In this document: positions 58,400 through 64,000 of the stretch, piece by piece
Numbering within the stretch: the stretch's first letter is position 1
How the letters are laid out: each line of letters begins with the position of its first letter
Origin: Haemaphysalis longicornis
Taxonomy: Eukaryota; Arthropoda; Arachnida; Ixodida; Ixodidae
Reading direction: 5' to 3'
DNA: 64,000 bases
NCBI GenBank assembly: GCA_013339765.2
Contig: CM023448.1
Location: 331,656,941 to 331,720,940 of the forward strand
The notes under the pieces: model-generated
Database searches by the model: none
The model's input: the letters and a program-made list of their open reading frames with translations, nothing else
Told to the model about the DNA's origin: nothing
Program-made: the position numbers and the translations under genes

Positions 58400-58990
58400 G
58401 CTCTTAAACGCCCGTTCCTGCGGTTGAGCGGTGTCGCAACCGAGCTAACGGGAGGCAGAGGGAGAGGGGGAGGGGGGGGGGGGGGGAGAATGACTGTAGC
58501 GGAGAACCAGTGACGGTGACAGGGAAGAGGACGCGAGGAGGACTGTGCAGCAGAAGAATGAGGACTAAGATGGAGCATGAACGAGACGAGGGAGGAAAAA
58601 GAGCGCTGCGTGCGCGGGGTTCTCTCTGCGGCGGAAGAGGAGGCGCCAGAGTAGCGCGCCGTCGTCCGTTCAGCGAGGAAGCCTGTCCGCGGCGGCCGCT
58701 GTGGAACGCGCGTCCACACATCACCCTCGCTTCCCCTCTCGCAATCTCGCCATTTGCGAGACATTCGCACCCCACTCCGCCCAGTTTGCAATGTGCCGCA
58801 CAGAACACTGTCCGCACCAGGCACGCTACTCACAGCGTTCTCGTAATCATAATGCAAAATAGCCTCAGCCAGTTGTTCCTGAACATGAGCGGCGGAACCG
58901 GTAGAAGGGCTTCGTCTGCTGCTTCAGCTAAACATGCTTTTCCAGCCGAGGCTCAACGCTGCCGACGCCCGAATCCATAGTTTCCCGCCG
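58400..58990. other. GC-rich island with poly-G run
   Basis: A G-run of about 15 near 58473-58487 sits in a GGGA-rich tract. The 155-codon (-) and 156-codon (+) frames overlap antisense and look compositional. Confidence 0.4.
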
Positions 58991-60449
58991 CCGAAGCTGT
59001 AGCTAAACGCCGCCGCCTAGACCACCCAAATCTAAACACCTGAACAGCTGCGCTCAAATTTTGGATTGGGGAGTGTCGTAATCATCGGGAAATTTTCATC
59101 AAAGTAATGAGGACTAGCAAATGTGGCCACATGGGCACGGCCCATCTGCAGAGGCCGAAGGAAATTAGCTCATCGTTTTTCCCATAGAAAAAAAGAGTTA
59201 TGGCGCAAAAAGCGCCCATAACCAAAATTAAATGTGTAGGCAAAGCACACGGCTTACTGGACCCCACTGAAACAAAGAAATATATAATTTTTATTCCTTG
59301 GAATATCCTCCTTCTACAAAGAATCGTTCATATTTTCCCAGTCAAAACTAATCCAGATTTATTATGACAATGATTAGTTCTAGACAGCGACCGGCCCGAA
59401 CGCCCTATTCTGTGCACGTCTCCCCAATTTGTGTGGTGCGAGGTAGCGCGCTAAGGAAACGAAGGTAGCAGCCTAAAGATTACTGCAGCAGAACACTATT
59501 TTCGAACAGCGGTGTATTCCAACGCTTCACATGCTTCCACAGAGCGTGAGCATTTCCATTATTATGGATGCAATTCACGTCTCCTTCGCCATCAAGGCGC
59601 CCTTCCGAACGAACTTTGAACATTCATTTCACTTTAATGAGGTCGGCCTGCATAGAAAAACAAAGTAGGGATCCAAGTACCAGGTGCGTGGCGCCATATA
59701 AGCTGACATGTATTGGACATACCTGTTTCTGCTTCTACGAATTAGCCCGCTCCCAATGTAAGCAGCGCCCTTTTCTTGTGCCTTTTTTTCACTCTTCAGA
59801 AAAAAAAAAAAAAATGTGTGTGGCAAGAGCAATGAGAAAGGCATAGTTGAGTGTGCTACCTCATCCGCGCATCGATTTTTTTGTTGTTGTAGAACCCGCT
59901 CTTGTTGGTGTTTTAACGTTGAATGTTGTCACTTTCCACGGGTCCTCGTGGGACAAAGGTAAGCCGTAGGCCACGTCACTAATGCACCTCCCTGAAACAA
60001 ACATTCTGGCGCGCACTGTAAATGCAAAAAAAAAAAAAAGTCGTGTCTAGTCCTGTGTAAAGACCTGTACAAATATGGTCGTAGTATTGTAGTTGACGCG
60101 TTTGGGCTCTTGTTTCCATTCGTGTACCCCGTAATTGTGTACTCGAGTGCTGTTTGCCCTACCAATATTTATAGCGTTCTTGTAGATTCAGCTATAAAAC
60201 TAAAATAGGTATGATGACTGTCACCAATTAGAGATGTACGTACAAAGGTGCGTTAAGAATTGTAGTATTTGTGCATGAATTTCAGCTTTTCAACATAGAA
60301 ATCGAGGTATGCCTGAGTACATGCGAAAAGCTCGCCGGGCTCAAATAAAACAGACCTGAGGCTGAACATAACTCGCGCGCCGCATCCTTGCGGTCGCTTG
60401 AGCGGCAGTGTCGCCTGCGTTTGCCTGACTATGCGGGTTCTCGAACTTT
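58991..60449. other. Intergenic DNA, no gene recognised
   Basis: A-runs at about 59800-59814 and 60027-60039. No other feature recognised. Confidence 0.45.
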
Positions 60450-61110
60450 AATTTCAAGCCCCCTATCCGACCCGAGATGCTAAGACGTAAATGCCGCGTG
60501 GACGCTGACATTCATCCCCCATCCCTACCGCTTCCCGTCATTCTGGCGTTCTCGTTTGACAAGCCGTCTCGTCCCCTCCTCCTCTTCCTCCTCCTTCTCA
60601 TCATCATCATCGCTGCCATCACATTTTGTGTTCTCAATAGCAGCGCTCGTACGTGGTCACACGCACGCGCGAAATTCTCATCGTCCAGCGTGGCACCGGC
60701 GACGGTGTCCGGCGGCCTTCCATTTCCGAAATGAACTCATCTCCTGGGCTCGGCACAATCGTATCGCTCCCCGCACTGATCCCCGCCTGCAGGCAGCGCT
60801 CGGTCGAGTTCTGAGACCCTTCCTCTCCGCCGCCGGCGCGGCCGACTCAATTATTCGCCGGATTCTAGCCCCTTTTCCGCCTGATATGGGACGCCGCCGA
60901 GACTCCCTCATTTTCCACCCCCACATCCTGGAAATTTGTGCCTGATCGCCAAAACATCGCAAGCCTAGTCGCTTGTCAGCCGGCCGGCTAAGAGCCCAGT
61001 GTGTGCGCGCCATTTCCCGAAGACAGACCGCGCACAAAGGTCGCCGAGGCAACGAGAGAGGCCAGGCGGACGCTGGAGACACGACGGCGACGTTTTGTCT
61101 TGAAATGTTT
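60450..61110. other. GC-rich island
   Basis: A pyrimidine-rich CTCCT/TCATCATCATC stretch (60574-60612) precedes GC-rich sequence with overlapping opposite frames (129 and 134 codons). No family recognised. Confidence 0.35.
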
Positions 61111-61757
61111 ACATCCCACGAGCGAGAAATACGGCCGCACGTTTCCGACTGCGCACAAAATTATGACAGAGCGCAACGCGTGCCCATCTGTTTCTTTTCT
61201 TGGGTGATAATTATACAGAGAGAGCTAATAAACGACACAATGTATGCTGTGCTTGGCGCAACTTGTACGCAAGATTAAAACTAGAAGCGTTGAATTTTTG
61301 AGCGCAAAATGAACTACCAGTCATTCGGGTCGGCGCGAACAATCTCAATGTATTCATTATAAGTAAAAATAAAATGATTACTTTTAAGTCGCAATATTTC
61401 ATCAGTTTTTTGTTTTGTTTTGCCGGCACACAGAGAAAAAAAAGCCGTTGGCAAGCACGAGACATTTTTATTTAAGGAAAAATTTCGGGACAGTGATTAT
61501 CGAGAAGTGAAAAGGCTGAGGACTCGGTTTTCCGGTCGCTGCTATCTTGGTTCATATGAAGTGCCTTCATCGGCGAGGATGCATGTTTGCAAAGGTACAA
61601 CATTGACCAGAACTTGTTTGAATGCCGTGAACCTTTTAATTATAAAGGAAAGGCAAGGCAAAGCAAGGCATCACAAAACCAGTCCAGGCAACTGAAGAGG
61701 CAACAGAACGACGCATGGAATCAAGATGTTCATTGCGTACCCGAAATATAATGTTAC
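61111..61757. other. Intergenic DNA, no gene recognised
   Basis: Nothing recognised; a short GGCAAGGCAAAGCAAGGCA repeat lies near 61652. Confidence 0.4.
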
Positions 61758-61818
61758 TGTTCATTACACTTGTGGTGATGAATGTTCATCACACTTGTGG
61801 TGGTATAATGTTCATTAC
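61758..61818. repeat. Tandem repeat, ~25-bp unit x2.4
   Basis: Units TGTTCATTACACTTGTGGTG and TGTTCATCACACTTGTGGTG start at 61758 and 61783; a partial third starts at 61809. Confidence 0.85.
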
Positions 61819-63402
61819 TCACTTATGGTACGGCCGAGGCCAGCAGTTCACGTTCATGCAATTTTGTTCGTGCACGCTAAAGGGCTATGTCTTCTTCGCG
61901 CTACTTTGCTTTGAAGCTGCAGTAAGTGCGGAAAGCTGGGCGAGTTGGTAACTGTGTTCATCGCGAACACCCAACGCTAGGGAAACGAGACAAAATACAA
62001 ACAGCAAAGCTGATCATCTTATTCTTCTTTTTATTCGTCTTATGTCCCGTGTACCGTCCTGATGAATATTAGCCTAGCCCGTTTAACCGACAACGCTCCC
62101 TGCATTAAACGAATTACACCGCTACGCGCAAGAAAGAAGTGCTTATGCTGATCCCATGGTTGCGGGTTCAGCGTCTGAGCCCCGATGAAAGGCCGCTCTA
62201 AGCTGACTAGCGGCGACCCTATGCGAGCCCTCTTTCAGCCCTAATGCGAGAGCCATGTTTGCGCCAACGTCTTGCCAAGTAGCGTCGGCATGGCGTGGTG
62301 GGATGTTGATCTCCCCGAGAGCGCAGTGCCCCGAGGGAGGCGCGCGATGATCTTTTGCGTGCTTCTCTTTTTCAGACGGGCGGTATGCAGAAACGAGCGG
62401 CGGGAGAAACAAAGTGGCGCCGAGATCAGGCAGGAAATAAAATTGCACGATTAGGATTGCGAGCGGAGCGAGACGCGCCTCCGAAAGCGTGGGATTTCAA
62501 GCGTGCAGAAAAATTGTCCCCTGCCTTGGTTCCGGGCTCATTTAGAACAAGAGATGGGTCCTCGGCTCACGAGGAATAACAAGAGAACCGAGCCAGTCGA
62601 GGCGTATCTCACGGGGCCCCCAGATTATTTCAGCCGCATGGGCACCATCACTCTACGGGAAAAGCTCCCCGTCCCCTCCCTTAGCAAAAGATAGTGGAGT
62701 GAATGACTTCGAATAAAAGAAAAGCACGGCAAGAAGAATGAAATCAACGAGTCATTTTCAGGTGGTCCAATCATGGCGTAAGTAGCTTTTCAAAAAATTT
62801 TCGCTCGCTTCTAGGGGTAATGTATTAGGAAAAAACAAACTACTTAATCGGAAAGACAAGGTTAGTTCATGACCCTTGCAGGGCAGTTTAAAACACCGCA
62901 TTGACTGATTAATGCGTTAGGACAAACGCATGCAGTAAATTATTAAAACCAAGAAAATAGGAACACGAATTATCACATGTTGTACACCCAGTTGCCCTAA
63001 ATTCATTCCAGAAAACGATTGAAAAGCAGTAGTGCGAACTTTTACTGAAATTTAAGATGCGGGAAACCTCCACACGATTCCGAATTTAATTTCGGCATGA
63101 GTGCTTTGTTCAAGGATCTGGCAATACAAAAATTTCATGCCTTCAAAGACCTCGGCAGAACTGCTCCGTTTGAAGGCAGAGGCGTCATACCGTCAGACAC
63201 TTTCCTGGCACGGCGTCTTTCGCAGAGCGCGAAAGCCGCAAATCACAAAGAAAACTATCAGAATATGCGCCCTAATGATCCGGTGGAAGTTTATGTCTGC
63301 AATCGACAACTCAAGCTCCTACATGAGCTCGATGACGTTGAGGGCAGGCGCGCTCCTCTGATGCTCTAGTTGGCTCCACAAAAGCGGCAGAAGCCGAAGT
63401 CG
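61819..63402. other. Intergenic DNA, no gene recognised
   Basis: GC-rich patch at 62140-62690 with no recognised domain. The 90-codon frame at 63097-63369 (+) has no recognised motif. Confidence 0.4.
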
Positions 63403-63531
63403 CTCTGCTTCCGCAGGAAGCCGGAAGAGCTCGGACTCCGCGTGAGCCCGAAAGCCCCTAATGAGACTAGTTTCCGGAGATGGCGACATCGGGGCCTAAA
63501 TACCGATTGTCGTCCTCTGCTTCCGCAGGAA
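63403..63531. repeat. 17-bp exact direct repeat, 112 bp apart
   Basis: CTCTGCTTCCGCAGGAA occurs at 63403-63419 and 63515-63531. The intervening 95 bp could be an insertion with target duplication. No inverted ends are seen. Confidence 0.8.
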
Positions 63532-64000
63532 AGCTCAGTAGGGAAATGCCCATAACATGAGTGCATTGTCCGCACTCTCCCGTTTTTTTCTTCTTTACGG
63601 CGTACTAAACTTTGTTGGGACAGGGAGTAAAAAAATAAGATTTAGCCACCGGGAAAGTCCAAGAGGTAGGCCCACTAAGTAACATTTGGCAGCAGTTTCA
63701 CTAACCTATTTACAAAAAATAAATTGCGGCATTAGATTTGCGTGATATTCGAGGCTGCAGTTTTGTTTGACAGGCCTCCCAAGACTTGGGTTAAAAAAAA
63801 TGCCAATGAACGCAGGAGTGAGATAGGTGCCCTATAAAATTTCAAGTAAACTAAAGGCAGGAAAGAAAAGGACGGAGCAAAAGGGAAGCCTCGGAAGTTG
63901 AAGAGCAAGGCAATCTCGTCCTGAGAGCAACATCTCGTCTGGGTTACGAGGGGAGGATACGGCGGGAGGAGAGGCTCCGAAGGGCAGGTAGCGGGAGTAG
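63532..64000. other. Intergenic DNA, no gene recognised
   Basis: No feature recognised up to the window edge. Confidence 0.4.

Overview
The window is eukaryotic, repeat-rich and almost free of recognisable host genes. It most resembles the genome of a hard tick (Ixodidae). The main reason is a tRNA-derived SINE with an AATC tail that I recognise as the ixodid family usually called Ruka; the accompanying non-LTR retrotransposons (RTE-like, CR1/Jockey-like, I-like) are typical of tick assemblies. The species assignment is inference. There is no operon structure, no rRNA, no CRISPR and no bacterial or viral gene. Most open frames are chance frames in GC-rich DNA.

Layout. 1-11 kb is single-copy-looking intergenic DNA with GC-rich islands, one SINE with a perfect 11-bp target-site duplication (5754-6008), and three inverted-repeat DNA elements: a TTAA-flanked MITE at 4891-5404, one at 8724-9395, and one at 10318-11109 that holds a 29-bp palindrome between 7-bp direct repeats. 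At 11383-12335 lies a deletion derivative of a pogo/Tigger-type transposon with both inverted repeats, TA flanks, a transposase C-terminus and a nested SINE. 12-27 kb is mostly unassigned DNA carrying SINEs, an RTE tail split by a SINE, a nested tandem duplication (19796-20236), a long fold-back (21992-22169) and AT-rich microsatellites. 27.4-29.6 kb is a head-to-tail group of CR1-like LINE fragments and an RTE fragment on the minus strand. 30.2-32.2 kb is a cluster of Helitron-like pieces, with two copies of a promoter-like module and a Pol III box repeat. 32.7-33.1 kb has two related SINEs back to back. 33-43 kb is largely unassigned.

From 43.2 to 46.2 kb there is a 5'-truncated, frameshifted I-clade LINE with reverse transcriptase, RNase H and a C-terminal zinc-knuckle-like cluster. 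Its RNase H domain is split by a 161-bp hairpin insert between 12-bp direct repeats. From 48.7 to 55.1 kb three CR1-like LINEs, a SINE and an RTE remnant form one minus-strand train. In it the 5' end of every CR1-like copy abuts the microsatellite tail of the next element. 55-64 kb is single-copy-looking DNA with another SINE, C-, G- and CT-runs and further GC-rich islands.

How the parts relate: these are layers of insertions, not a pathway. The most notable pattern is that all five CR1-like copies begin exactly at an (ATT)n or (GATT)n tail of another retrotransposon, at two separate loci. This suggests insertion into tails, by target preference or template jumping. Next are the fold-back elements, one of which is dated by its clean insertion into a LINE reading frame.
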